From the NCBI RefSeq assembly GCF_965229315.1, contig NZ_CBDDJA010000002.1, positions 2,108,001 through 2,172,000 on the forward strand: a stretch of 64,000 nt of DNA, given 5' to 3'. A program made the translations under genes and the position numbers. The notes under the pieces were generated by a model, which saw nothing but the letters and a program-made list of their open reading frames with translations, was not told the origin of the DNA and made no database searches. The DNA is from Pelomonas sp965229315. GTDB lineage: Bacteria; Pseudomonadota; Gammaproteobacteria; Burkholderiales; Burkholderiaceae_C. Of this stretch, positions 51,714 through 60,320 are shown in pieces; positions within the stretch are counted from its first letter, which is position 1; each line of letters starts with the position of its first letter.

Positions 51714-52120
51714 TTGCTCCACCTCGCGCGCATGAACTCGGCGTAGTCGCGGTAGTAGTCGTCCTCGCTGTAGCGGTTGGACGCCAGCACCATGCAGACG
51801 GCGCCCGACGAGAAGTTGTCCAGCTCGCGCCAGATCATGGGGCAGACGTACAGGCCGTGGTACGAGCGGTTCAGGTGCACGCGCTTCTTGTCCTTGCCGT
51901 CGTCGAGCACCACGTCGAAGCTGCCCGACATCGCGACGATGTACTGGTGCAGTGCCTTGTGCGCATGGCCGCCGCGCTCGGAGCCGCCGGGCACGTCGTA
52001 CAGGTAGTAGACGCGCTGGATGTCGAACGGGACATGGACACCGCCTTCGATGAAGGTCAGGTTGCCACGCGGGTCCTGGATCTTGGGCAGGTCAAGGATC
52101 TTGCAACTGTCGATGGACAT
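51710..52120 (-). CDS. dTDP-4-keto-6-deoxyglucose 3,4-ketoisomerase (FdtA/QdtA type)
   Basis: A 136-residue cupin of the WxcM-like family. It has the starting block KILDLPKIQDPRGNLTFIEGG, RVYYLYDVPGGSERGGHAHKALHQ with the catalytic histidines, and MIWRELDNFSSGAVCMVLASNRYSEDDYYRDY in the C-terminal half. These enzymes move the keto group from C4 to C3 before transamination. FdtA and QdtA differ in C4 stereochemistry, which I cannot decide by eye. Overlaps the aminotransferase by 4 nt; 71 bp separate it from the acyl-CoA ligase stop, with a short ACCGG/CCGGT repeat and no clear promoter. Confidence 0.88.
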   Translation of the reverse strand: MSIDSCKILDLPKIQDPRGNLTFIEGGVHVPFDIQRVYYLYDVPGGSERGGHAHKALHQYIVAMSGSFDVVLDDGKDKKRVHLNRSYHGLYVCPMIWRELDNFSSGAVCMVLASNRYSEDDYYRDYAEFMRARWSK

Positions 52121-52191
52121 GGGGGGACATCCTCTAGATGCCGCCCATTGTGGGGCGAGCCACGTTCTATCCGCACCGGATTAACGCCGGT

Positions 52192-53532
52192 TCAACGCCG
52201 CATCTTCTTGAAACGCGCCGAGTAGATGGCCTGGTCCAGCATCTCGACCTTGGCCGGCACCTTGTACGCCGTCAGCCGGGCCAGGCAGGCCTTGCGGATG
52301 CGCAGGCGCAGGTCGGCCAGCGCCTCGGGCTCGTGCACGGCCACCTTGGCGACGACGATCTGCCCCAGCAGCGCATGCTTCTCGCCCACCACGACGACGT
52401 CGTCGATGTTGGGCAGCGCCAGGATCACGTCCTCCACCTCGGCGGGGTAGACCTTCTGGCCGCCCACGTTGATGAGGTCGGTCACGCGACCCAGGATGCG
52501 GAAGTAGTCGCCGTCCACCTCCACGCGGTCCTGCGTGTTGAACCAGCCGTCGGCGTCGAAGCCCGAGGGCGCGTTCAGGTAGCCCACCATGCGGTAGTCG
52601 GAGCGAATCCACAGGATGCCGTCGCGCACCTGCGTCTCGAAACCCGAGCCGCCGATGCGCACCCACAGCGAGCCGTCGGGCCGCGACTGCGAGCGCAGCA
52701 CGCCCACTTCCGACAGGCCGTAGGTCTGCTGCAGCTCCACGCCGGGGAAGCGCGCACGGATGCGGTCCAGCGTCGCCTGCGGCATGGTCTCGGTGCCGTA
52801 GGTGATGCGCTTCAGCGACGACAGGTCGTAGCGCTGCGAAAGATCGGTCGCGGCCAGCAGCGTCAGGAACGACGGCGTGGTGGGCAGCAGCTCGACGCGG
52901 TGGTTCTGGATGGCCGCGCAGATGGTTGCGATGGCGCGGTCCTCCGCCGTCACGACCGTGCCCAGGCTGGCCGTGATGGCCAGGATGGTGTTGATGCCGC
53001 CGAAGTGGTCCAGCATCAGGAAGGGGATGGCCACGACCGGCGCGCGCTGCACGACAAACTTCTCCATCACGCGCTCGAAGTCGTGCAGCATGCCCTTGGG
53101 CTTGCCGGTCGACCCCGACGAGAACAGGACCAGCCCGGCCTTGCCCGTCGCACGGAACTCGTCCAGCATGGCGTTGCTGACGGGCACGGCATGCGCCTTC
53201 AGCGTCCAGCTCAGGCCGTCGGGTGCGAAGTCGATGGCGTGGTCGCAGCCGGAGATGGACAGCGCCTCGCCCTCCTCGATGACCGAGCCGCGCGTCATCG
53301 GCACCACCAGCGCCTTCAGCGAGGCCAGAGACAGGATCATGCAGTACACGTCCGGCGCGTAGTCGGCCAGCACGACGACGGTCTGCCCGGCCTGGATGCC
53401 GCGCTCACGCAGTTCGGCCGTGAACTCGGCGATGCGTGCCGACATCTGCCCGTAGGTGAAGACCTGGCCCTTGTGGACGAAGGCCTTCAGAGACGGGTCA
53501 GCCGCGGCGAAGCGGTCGAGCAACCATTGCAT
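52192..53532 (-). CDS. AMP-binding acyl-CoA/acyl-ACP ligase
   Basis: A 446-residue adenylate-forming enzyme. P-loop LFSSGSTGKPKGMLHD, motif YGLSEVGVLRS (A5), DGWFNTQDRVEVDG (A7), GRVTDLINVGGQKVYPAEVE (A8) and the C-terminal catalytic lysine region SARFKKMRR (A10). It is shorter than most acyl-CoA synthetases (446 residues). Its stand-alone ACP partner lies 4 nt upstream, so it probably loads an acyl group on that ACP. Acyl substrate unknown. Confidence 0.85.
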   Translation of the reverse strand: MQWLLDRFAAADPSLKAFVHKGQVFTYGQMSARIAEFTAELRERGIQAGQTVVVLADYAPDVYCMILSLASLKALVVPMTRGSVIEEGEALSISGCDHAIDFAPDGLSWTLKAHAVPVSNAMLDEFRATGKAGLVLFSSGSTGKPKGMLHDFERVMEKFVVQRAPVVAIPFLMLDHFGGINTILAITASLGTVVTAEDRAIATICAAIQNHRVELLPTTPSFLTLLAATDLSQRYDLSSLKRITYGTETMPQATLDRIRARFPGVELQQTYGLSEVGVLRSQSRPDGSLWVRIGGSGFETQVRDGILWIRSDYRMVGYLNAPSGFDADGWFNTQDRVEVDGDYFRILGRVTDLINVGGQKVYPAEVEDVILALPNIDDVVVVGEKHALLGQIVVAKVAVHEPEALADLRLRIRKACLARLTAYKVPAKVEMLDQAIYSARFKKMRR

Positions 53533-53536
53533 GGCT

Positions 53537-53773
53537 TCAACCAGTCAGCTGCTCGTCGAGAACCAGGCAGATCAGCTTGAACGACGTCGCGTTGCCGGCG
53601 TCCTCGTCGGGGATGGTCACGCCGAAGCTTTCCTCCAGCGCGAGCACCAGGTTCATCTGCTTGAGCGAGTCCCAGCCGTCCACGTTGTCCATGCTGGCGT
53701 CGTCACCGATCGCGGACTCGTCGACCTCCAGCACCGAGGCCATCACCTGCTTCACCAACGCCTTGTCAACCAT
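53537..53773 (-). CDS. Acyl carrier protein (first)
   Basis: A 78-residue ACP with the phosphopantetheine serine S36 in VDGWDSLKQMNLVLALEE. The ATG at 53773 overlaps the FkbH-like stop by 8 nt; an upstream extension of the frame is rejected. The GWDSLKQ motif is typical of ACPs beside FkbH-like proteins in glycan and polyketide clusters. Confidence 0.88.
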   Translation of the reverse strand: MVDKALVKQVMASVLEVDESAIGDDASMDNVDGWDSLKQMNLVLALEESFGVTIPDEDAGNATSFKLICLVLDEQLTG

Positions 53774-55547
53774 TGCGCAACTCCACCCATGCACTGTCGG
53801 CGAGCTGCACGGTGGCCAGCTCGGCGGTATAGAAACGTGTGCCATCGGCTGCCTCGGAAGACAGGCTCAGGCCCAGTCGATCGTAGAAGTCTGCCACCTG
53901 GGCATTCTTGGCGGTCGGGCGATAAGCCGCCGTCAGGCGCAGCTTTCCGCGCGCCAGCGCGTCGGCCAGCACCGCCCGCCAGATGGCGAACTCGATGCCG
54001 CGGCCGATGACGCGGCAGCTCATCAGGAAGGAATGAACGACCGCGGCATCGCCCTCGTCCACGGTGATCAGCACGCCCGTCAGCCCATGCTCGGCCAGGC
54101 GGTCGCTGACGGAGAACGAGTAGACCGTCGCGTCCGGCCGTGCCATCAGCGCCGCCAGGTCGCCGGCCTGCAGCCGCTCGGTCGTCAGGTTGAACTGGTT
54201 GGACTTGGCCATCAACTCCGCGATGCGCGGCAACTGCGCAGCGTCGTCGCGCTTGAGCGTGACGGCCAGGCCCAGCGAGCGCAGGTAGTCGGCCTGGTTC
54301 GCGAAGCCGGCACGGGCCTCGGCGGCCTCGGCCAGCGCGCGGTACTGCTGCGTCTTGCCGCGGCTTTCGGCGCTGACACCACCGGCGGTGAACAGCGGCG
54401 CGATCTCGTCGCGCACCAGCGCCGGGTAGTCCTGCAGCGCCTTGGGCACCTGGAACAAGCGCACCTGCGGCAGCTGCTCGCGCACCGCCTCGATCTCGAA
54501 GGCCGAGTCGTCGATGAAGACGAAGCTGTCCAGGCCCAGGTTCAGCTCAGCGGCCAGCGCGCGCAGGTTGCTGGGCTTGTCGGTCCAGTTGACCTTCTTG
54601 GCCACCAGCTGCGCGTCGCGCAGCCCCATGTGCGGATGCCGGGTCAGCACCTCGTCCACGTCGGCCGGGTTGTTCTTGCTGTTCAGGCACAGCAGCACGC
54701 CTTGCGCCTCCAGCGCCTTGAACTGCTGCTGCACGGTCCAGAAGATATTGCCGGGGAAGCTGTAGCGGTCCAGCTGGATGCCGTCCAGCCCGTCCTCGCC
54801 GACGATGCCGCCCCACAGCGTGTTGTCGCAGTCCAGCACCAGCACCTTGTGGAACTGCGTGCCGAAGCGGCGCGTGGCGGCGGCGGCGGCCTGCGCGAGC
54901 TGGTCCACGAAGCCGGCCGTGTATGGCGCCTTGCCGCGGAAGTAGAAGCGCGCGTCGAAGGCGTGGCGGGCGCCGAAGCGGGCCAGCAGGCCGGCAGTCT
55001 CGACCACCCTCACCTGCGGATGCCGCGCGGCGACGTCGGCCAGGCCGGCGTTGAATGCATCCAGCGCCTGCTGCTGCGCGCTGTGCGCGGCAACGGCCGG
55101 GTTCATCAGGTGGCCGGCGAACAGCAACACCTGCGGCACGGCGTTGGCCGCTTGCAGCGCCAGCTCCAGGCGGTTCAGGTAGTCGGCCTGCGCTGCGGCG
55201 CGGGTGTCGGCGTCCAGCGTGTCGAGCTGTACCTCCCAGCCGGGCTGCAGGTTGTCGAAGAACGGCAGGATCACGAGCAGGTCGACGCCCGCGCTCGCAT
55301 GGGCCTGCGCATCGCCGACGAGGTCGTCGTAGTGGCCCTTGGCGACCTGCAGACGCACACCGGCCGCGTAGGCATGGCGGCGCAGGTAGGTGCCCAGCAG
55401 GTCCACCGTGACGTTGGCGGCGATGCCGACCTTCAGCGTGCGGAACTCGGCCGTGCTGGCGTCCAGGCGTTTGAGCGCCTGCAGCACCTCCACCATCGGC
55501 GCATCGGCGCGGCCCAGGGTGGCGAGCGCGTCGGTGTCGCTCACCAT
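53766..55547 (-). CDS. FkbH-like HAD-family protein with C-terminal GNAT-like region
   Basis: A 593-residue protein. The N-terminal SGNH-like segment (KVGIAANVTVDLLGTYLRRHA ... VDLLVILPFFDN) is followed by the HAD core KVLVLDCDNTLWGGIVGEDG (nucleophile and acid/base Asp, about residues 234-253), CLNSKNNPADVDEVL and FVFIDDSAFEIEAV. The C-terminal part (SNQFNLTTERLQ ... SVSDRLAEHGLTGVLIT ... VADFYDRLGL) resembles the GNAT-like half of FkbH proteins. Family members handle glyceryl-ACP or related acyl-ACP chemistry. The start is ATG 55547 or GTG 55544, both overlapping the preceding stop. Confidence 0.85.
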   Translation of the reverse strand: MVSDTDALATLGRADAPMVEVLQALKRLDASTAEFRTLKVGIAANVTVDLLGTYLRRHAYAAGVRLQVAKGHYDDLVGDAQAHASAGVDLLVILPFFDNLQPGWEVQLDTLDADTRAAAQADYLNRLELALQAANAVPQVLLFAGHLMNPAVAAHSAQQQALDAFNAGLADVAARHPQVRVVETAGLLARFGARHAFDARFYFRGKAPYTAGFVDQLAQAAAAATRRFGTQFHKVLVLDCDNTLWGGIVGEDGLDGIQLDRYSFPGNIFWTVQQQFKALEAQGVLLCLNSKNNPADVDEVLTRHPHMGLRDAQLVAKKVNWTDKPSNLRALAAELNLGLDSFVFIDDSAFEIEAVREQLPQVRLFQVPKALQDYPALVRDEIAPLFTAGGVSAESRGKTQQYRALAEAAEARAGFANQADYLRSLGLAVTLKRDDAAQLPRIAELMAKSNQFNLTTERLQAGDLAALMARPDATVYSFSVSDRLAEHGLTGVLITVDEGDAAVVHSFLMSCRVIGRGIEFAIWRAVLADALARGKLRLTAAYRPTAKNAQVADFYDRLGLSLSSEAADGTRFYTAELATVQLADSAWVELRNG

Positions 55548-56737
55548 GCCATCGAGCCCCCGCCGTTGACGCGCAGGTTCTGGCCGGTGATGTAGGCCGC
55601 CTGCGGCGACGCCAGGAAGGCCACCGCGCCGGCCGTGTCCTCGGGCTCGGCCAGGCGGCGCAGCGGCGTCTGGCGTGCGGCCATCAGTTGCTGCTTCTCG
55701 GACACGTTGGAAATGAAGGCGGTGTTGGTCATGCCCGGCGACACCAGGTTGACCGTGATGCCCTGCGGGCCCAGCTCGGCGGCCAGGTAGCGCGTCAGCG
55801 TGGACAGCGCGCCCTTGGCCAGCGCGTAGGCCGTCCAGCCGGACACCGGCACGCCGTCCCACGACTGCGAACCGATGGAGATGACGCGGCCGCCGCCGGC
55901 CGCGACCATGGCGGGCTTGCAGGCCTGGATCATCAGCAGCGCGCTCTTGAGCTGCACGTCCATCTGCTGCTGCACCTCGCTCCACGCGAGGTCGTCGACG
56001 CTGCGCGCGACGATGCGCGGCGACGCGGCGTTGACCAGCACCGTCACGCCGCCGAATCGCTTCTGCGCCTCGGCCACCAGCTTCGCGGCACCGGCCTCGT
56101 CGGACACGTCGGCCTGCACGGCCACCGCACGGCCGCCGGCCTCGGTGATGCGCGCCACCAGCGCCTGCGCCCGCTCGGCGCTGGCGTGGTAGTTGACGAC
56201 GACGGCATGGCCATCGGCCGCCAGCGTCTCGCAGATGACGCGGCCGATGCCGCCAGCGCCGCCGGTGACGATGGCCACCTTCAATGCGGCCTGCGGCGCC
56301 TCGACCTTGGGCTTGGGCGGCTCCAGCAGCTTGACCTTGCCGCCGCCCGACAGCACGACCTGGCCATGCTGGTTGGTGATGCGCGTGTCCAGCTCCAGCA
56401 GGCGGTCGCGAGGGTGCTTCTTCAGCACCGTGCAGGTGACGGTGAGCGTGTCGCCCAGCCGCACCGGCAGGTTGAAGTCCATCGCCTGCGACACCCACAG
56501 CGCGCCGGGGCCGGGCAGCTTGGTGCCGATGACCGTCGAGATGAAGGACGCCCCCAGCATGCCGTGGACGACGATTTCCTTGAACGAGGTCTCGGCCGCG
56601 TAGTCGGCATCGACGTGCAGCGGGTTGTCGTCGCCCGTCAGCTCGACGAAGCGGCGGATGTCGGCCTCGGTGATGGTCTTGGTCAGCGACTCGGCATCGC
56701 CTTCCTTGACCGCGTCGAAATCGGCGAACACGCTCAT
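55541..56737 (-). CDS. MaoC-like hydratase fused to SDR ketoreductase
   Basis: A 398-residue fusion. Residues about 8-140 form a hot-dog domain with the (R)-hydratase motif in TGDDNPLHVDADYAA and HGMLGASFISTVIG. Residues about 150-398 are a short-chain dehydrogenase: TGGAGGIGRVICETL (cofactor), VNAASPR, the serine in SIGSQSWDG, and YALAK. Together they would reduce a 3-oxoacyl-ACP (or CoA) and dehydrate/hydrate the product in one chain. The sequence joins the two with a Pro/Lys/Val-rich linker. Start ATG 56737; the MITE-like element begins 10 bp upstream. Confidence 0.85.
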   Translation of the reverse strand: MSVFADFDAVKEGDAESLTKTITEADIRRFVELTGDDNPLHVDADYAAETSFKEIVVHGMLGASFISTVIGTKLPGPGALWVSQAMDFNLPVRLGDTLTVTCTVLKKHPRDRLLELDTRITNQHGQVVLSGGGKVKLLEPPKPKVEAPQAALKVAIVTGGAGGIGRVICETLAADGHAVVVNYHASAERAQALVARITEAGGRAVAVQADVSDEAGAAKLVAEAQKRFGGVTVLVNAASPRIVARSVDDLAWSEVQQQMDVQLKSALLMIQACKPAMVAAGGGRVISIGSQSWDGVPVSGWTAYALAKGALSTLTRYLAAELGPQGITVNLVSPGMTNTAFISNVSEKQQLMAARQTPLRRLAEPEDTAGAVAFLASPQAAYITGQNLRVNGGGSMAW

Positions 56738-56747
56738 CGTGCGGCTC

Positions 56748-57019
56748 CTAGTCCAGCGAAGCGGAGAAATCGGTGGTGCGCAGGGGGTTGGCCGGGCTGG
56801 CGGCTAGGCGCAGAGCGCAGCCAAGGCTGGACGCCTTGGCAAGCGCTGCAACGACGCAGCCGGCCCGGCCAACCCCCTGCCCGAAGGGTGAGCCCCTGGC
56901 CGACCCTCCCTTTGCGTTGCAAATGCTCGCCGGGTGTCCAACCCGGCTCCGCCTTGCGCCTTGATGGCGTATCGGCCAGGGACTCACGCACCATCGATTT
57001 CTCCGCTTCGCTGGACTAG
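56748..57019. mobile_element. MITE-like element with 33-bp terminal inverted repeats
   Basis: The first 33 bp (56748-56780) and last 33 bp (56987-57019) are inverted repeats with one mismatch, each ending in CTAG. Inside are two further stems: 56780-56801 with 56859-56880 (21 of 22 matching) and 56888-56903 with 56972-56987 (15 of 16), plus a small CCAAGGC/GCCTTGG hairpin (56821-56839). No plausible gene lies within. The right repeat runs into the KAS III gene and supplies its last codons. CTAG at both ends could be a target duplication but is itself a palindrome. Confidence 0.7.
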
Positions 57020-58024
57020 CGTCCAGCGCCACACGCTGGCGGCAAAGTTGAAGCCGGCGCCCACACCGGCCAGCGCGACGAGGTCGCCGTTCCTGATCAG
57101 GCCCTGGCCCACCGCCTCGCTGAGCGCGATGGCCAGCGACGCCGAGCCGCTGTTGCCCACGGTCGCGACATTGGTGTAGGTCTTGTCCAGCCCCAGGCCC
57201 ATCTTGCGCACGAGGTACTCGATGAGGCGCAGGTTGGCCTGGTGGAAGACCATGAAGTCCAGCGCCTTCACATCCACGCCGGACTTCTCGCAGGCGCGGC
57301 GGATGGTGGGCGGCAGGTGCGTGATGGCCTGCTTCCAGGTGGCGATGCCGTTCATCTCCATCAGGTCCACCGCGGCGTCGAAGGCGCGGCCGTTGTTGGC
57401 GTGGGCCGCACCGCCGCCGCGCAGGCGCACGGCCTCGTAGTTGGACGGGTCCGTGTGGAAGGCCGAGGCCTGGATGCCCTGCCCGGCGTCCACCGGCCCC
57501 AGCACCGCGGCACCGGCGCCGTCGCTGAGGTAGATGGCCGTGTTGGCATCGGTGCGGTCGATGTAGCGGCTGCAGAACTCCACGCCGATGACCAGCGCAT
57601 AGCCCACCGTCGGGTCCACGCGCATGCGGTCCGACGCGGCGGTCAGCCCGGCGACGAAGCCCGAGCAGTTGGCCTGCAGGTCGTAGATCTGCGCGCTCCT
57701 GGCGCCGAGCTGCTGGGCGACCTTGGCCGACAGCGGCGGGAACTGGTAGTCGCCCGAGAACGTGCAGCAGATGATGAGGCCGACCTGCTCGGGCGTGACG
57801 CCAGCCATCTCCAGCGCCTGGCGCGCGGCGTTCACCGAGTAGCCCCAGGCCGTGTCGTCGGGCGCGGCGATGTAGCGGCGCTCGATGCCCGTCTTCTCGA
57901 CGATCCACTCGGGCGTCACGTCGAGGTTGCGACACAGGCTCTCGTTGTCCTCGAACCGGGCCGGCAGGTGGTGGCCGACGCCGATGATGGAGACGGCAGG
58001 CAGGTGGGGATTCAGCATGGTCAT
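56984..58024 (-). CDS. 3-oxoacyl-ACP synthase III (KAS III-like)
   Basis: A 346-residue thiolase-fold enzyme. Catalytic triad: C120 in DLQANCSGFVAGL, His in FMVFHQANLRLIEYL and Asn in ATVGNSGSASLAIAL. The start MTMLNPHLPAVSIIGVGHHLP at 58024 overlaps the metallo-hydrolase stop by 4 nt. The expected C-terminus after GAGFNFAASVWRW is followed by a short tail (TLVQRSGEIDGA) encoded by the right inverted repeat of the MITE-like element, so the element altered the 3' end without destroying the active site. It probably makes a short 3-oxoacyl chain for the amino-sugar acyl group; not the housekeeping FabH, given the setting. Confidence 0.88.
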   Translation of the reverse strand: MTMLNPHLPAVSIIGVGHHLPARFEDNESLCRNLDVTPEWIVEKTGIERRYIAAPDDTAWGYSVNAARQALEMAGVTPEQVGLIICCTFSGDYQFPPLSAKVAQQLGARSAQIYDLQANCSGFVAGLTAASDRMRVDPTVGYALVIGVEFCSRYIDRTDANTAIYLSDGAGAAVLGPVDAGQGIQASAFHTDPSNYEAVRLRGGGAAHANNGRAFDAAVDLMEMNGIATWKQAITHLPPTIRRACEKSGVDVKALDFMVFHQANLRLIEYLVRKMGLGLDKTYTNVATVGNSGSASLAIALSEAVGQGLIRNGDLVALAGVGAGFNFAASVWRWTLVQRSGEIDGA

Positions 58025-58707
58025 GCGGGAACAGTCGCGGACATGAAGGCGCGAAGCTCTTCGTTGCCGGCGTGGATCTCGTCGATGGTGGCCGTACCGC
58101 CGTGCCCCGGCAGCACCAACGTGTCGCCCGGGATCCAGGCGAACAGGGCCTTCAGCGAGGCGCGCAGTTGGTCGTGGTCTTCGCCCGGCAGCTTGGACAG
58201 CGCCGTGCGGCGGGCATACAACGAATCGCCGGAGAACAGCAGGCCGTCGACGAGGATGCCCGCGCCGCCCGGCGTGTGGCCCGGCAGCGCGTGGAAGGTG
58301 AAATGGCGGCCAGCCAGCTCCAGGCTCGCGCCGTCGTCGGCCAGCAGCGTGAATTCCGGCAGCGTGATGCGCGCCTTGATCTTGAACGCGGCCATCAGGA
58401 AGTTGGACAGCTTGGCGGTCTTCTGGTCCTGGGCGCGCAGGTAGACCGGAACGCCGTAGCGCTGCTGCAGCCAGGCCGTGCCGCCGACATGGTCGAAGTG
58501 ACCGTGCGTGCACAGCACGGCCACCGGCGTCCAGCCGCTGTCGGCGATCGCCCCTTCGACGCGCTCGCGGTCCAGCCCGGGATCGACGACGACGCAGGTG
58601 CCGGCCTGCTGCGGGTCGGCCAGCAGGTAGGTGTTCGAGTGCAGCTCGTGGTTGGTGATGCGACGCAGCGCACCACCCAGCAGGCTCTCGACCGCCGCCT
58701 TCGTCAT
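58021..58707 (-). CDS. Metallo-beta-lactamase-fold hydrolase
   Basis: A 228-residue protein with the metal motif H68-x-H70-x-D72-H73 in CTHGHFDHVGG, a further histidine in ALPGHTPGG, the bridging Asp in LFSGDSLYARR and a C-terminal LVLPGHGG. The overall form is glyoxalase II-like. Within an acyl-ACP/CoA gene set it may be a thioesterase or a lactonase; the substrate is unknown. Neighbouring KAS III overlaps by 4 nt. Confidence 0.82.
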   Translation of the reverse strand: MTKAAVESLLGGALRRITNHELHSNTYLLADPQQAGTCVVVDPGLDRERVEGAIADSGWTPVAVLCTHGHFDHVGGTAWLQQRYGVPVYLRAQDQKTAKLSNFLMAAFKIKARITLPEFTLLADDGASLELAGRHFTFHALPGHTPGGAGILVDGLLFSGDSLYARRTALSKLPGEDHDQLRASLKALFAWIPGDTLVLPGHGGTATIDEIHAGNEELRAFMSATVPA

Positions 58708-58708
58708 G

Positions 58709-59419
58709 TCAATTCACTCCGCCCAGGAACACGGTCTGCGCGGTGACGTAGCCGCTTTGCTCGCTGGCGAAGAAGTCCACCACGTTGAAGATGTCGTCCG
58801 CCGTCGCGTAGCGCGGCAGCGGCAGTCCGGCGATGACGGCATCGACCTTGTCGCGCGGCAACTGGCCCAGCATGTCGGTCGCTATGGCGGTGATGCCCAG
58901 CGTGTTGCAGGTGATGTTCAGCGGCGCGAATTCCTTGGCCATCACGTTGGCCAGCGTCGCCACCGCCGCCTTGGTGGCGGCGTAGATGGAATCGCCGATG
59001 GGCTCCAGGCTGGCGGCCATGGAGCCGATGTTGATGATGCGGCCCCACTTGCCCTTGCGCATCAGCTTGGCCGCCTCGCGCGACACCAGGAAGGTGCCGA
59101 ACAGGTTGGTCTCCAGCATGCCGCGGGCGGCGGCGGGCGGCATGATCATCGAGTACTGCGAGGTCAGCACCGCCGCGTTGTTGACGACGATGTCCACCCG
59201 GCCGAACGTCTTGCGCACCTGCTCGAAGCCGCGCGCGACCGACTCGGCGTCGCCCACGTCCACCGCGATGGCCGTGTAGCCCTCGGCCACGAGGTCGTCG
59301 TCGGCATGGCGGCTGAAGCCGATGACCCGGGCGCCTTCCTTCAGGAAATGCCCGGCCAGCAGCCGCCCCACGCCACGGCGCGCGCCGGTCACGAGGACGA
59401 TCTTGCCGGCGTAGCGCAT
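58709..59419 (-). CDS. Short-chain dehydrogenase/reductase (FabG-like)
   Basis: A 236-residue SDR: cofactor motif VTGARRGVGRLLAG, NNAAVL, the catalytic serine in NIGSMAAS and YAATK. The ARR arginines after the Gly motif favour NADP(H). It lies between the second ACP (1-nt overlap) and the metallo-hydrolase and probably reduces the 3-oxoacyl-ACP made by KAS III. Substrate inferred from context only. Confidence 0.85.
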   Translation of the reverse strand: MRYAGKIVLVTGARRGVGRLLAGHFLKEGARVIGFSRHADDDLVAEGYTAIAVDVGDAESVARGFEQVRKTFGRVDIVVNNAAVLTSQYSMIMPPAAARGMLETNLFGTFLVSREAAKLMRKGKWGRIINIGSMAASLEPIGDSIYAATKAAVATLANVMAKEFAPLNITCNTLGITAIATDMLGQLPRDKVDAVIAGLPLPRYATADDIFNVVDFFASEQSGYVTAQTVFLGGVN

Positions 59420-59718
59420 CAGGCGAGCAATTCCAGGATGTAGGTCTTCAGCGCCGTCACGTCGGTGAAGGGCACCGGGTCGCGGCTCATGGCCTTGTCG
59501 TCGGTCAGGCTGATGGGCTTGCCGAACTGGTCGGACACGGCGGTCTCCAGGTCGACGATGACGGACACCAGCGACAGCGAATCCAGCGCCGAGCCCTCGC
59601 CAAACAGGCAGGTGTCGGGGCCGATGGCGATCTGCTCGTCGGCGCCGCGCTCTTCGTTGAGCGTGCGCAGCGCCTGGTAGATCGCGTCCAGCACGGCGGC
59701 TTCTTGGGAGGCAGTCAT
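59419..59718 (-). CDS. Acyl carrier protein (second)
   Basis: A 99-residue ACP-like protein with the phosphopantetheine serine S47 in GEGSALDSLSLVSVIVDLE, preceded by a helix (AAVLDAIYQALRTLNEE). The C-terminal half (DKAMSRDPVPFTDVTALKTYI) is longer than in a housekeeping ACP, as in the carriers of glycan-modification clusters. It starts 4 nt after the GNAT stop. Confidence 0.85.
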   Translation of the reverse strand: MTASQEAAVLDAIYQALRTLNEERGADEQIAIGPDTCLFGEGSALDSLSLVSVIVDLETAVSDQFGKPISLTDDKAMSRDPVPFTDVTALKTYILELLA

Positions 59719-59722
59719 CTCG

Positions 59723-60319
59723 TCAGTCCTTGGGTTTCAGCGCCGCGGCTCGGCGGCCGGCGGCAATCAGCGAATTCATGCGCGGCAGCGCCTGCGTGCG
59801 GTACTCGTCGGCCAGCATGCCCAGCCACACGGCATCCTGGAAATGGCCGTTGATGAAGTAATGGCGGCGCATGCGCCCCTCCTCCTTCATGCCCAGGAAC
59901 TTCTGCCACTTGATCATCAGCACATTGTCGGCCGCCACGGTGCCGAAGATGCGCTGCAGGCCCAGCCGGTCGAACACCAGCTCGTAGACCAGCTTCATCG
60001 CCTCAACGGCGGCCGGGATGCCGCGCACCGCGGCCTCGTCGCCGATGAGGAAGCGCCCCGGCTCGCAGTGGCTGTGCTCCGTGTCGATGCCGGTGACCGA
60101 CACCATGCCCACCTCGCGGCCGTCCTTGAGCCGGATGACGAAGTTGTACTCGGCCTCGGGCCGCCGGGCGATCCACGCCGCCTGCTGCTCGACGGTGGCC
60201 GCACCGCGGTTCAGGTTGGCAGCGCGCTGGCTCTGGCGCCAGCCGAAGGTCAACGCGGCATGAGCCGGCGTCAGCGGCACCAGATCGACGAACTCGCCGG
60301 TCAGCGTCAGCGCGGGCAT
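59723..60319 (-). CDS. GNAT-family acyltransferase (RimJ-like)
   Basis: A 198-residue protein with N-terminal LTGEFVDLVPLTPAHA, central EVGMVSVTGIDTEHSH and the acetyl-CoA site region RFLIGDEAAVRGIPAAVEAMKLVYE; RIFGTVAADNVLMIKWQKFLGMKEEG is motif B. It resembles GNAT proteins that N-acylate amino sugars in flagellin and lipopolysaccharide pathways (PseH-like fold). In this operon a likely job is transfer of an acyl group to the amino sugar. Confidence 0.78.
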   Translation of the reverse strand: MPALTLTGEFVDLVPLTPAHAALTFGWRQSQRAANLNRGAATVEQQAAWIARRPEAEYNFVIRLKDGREVGMVSVTGIDTEHSHCEPGRFLIGDEAAVRGIPAAVEAMKLVYELVFDRLGLQRIFGTVAADNVLMIKWQKFLGMKEEGRMRRHYFINGHFQDAVWLGMLADEYRTQALPRMNSLIAAGRRAAALKPKD

Positions 60320-60320
60320 G

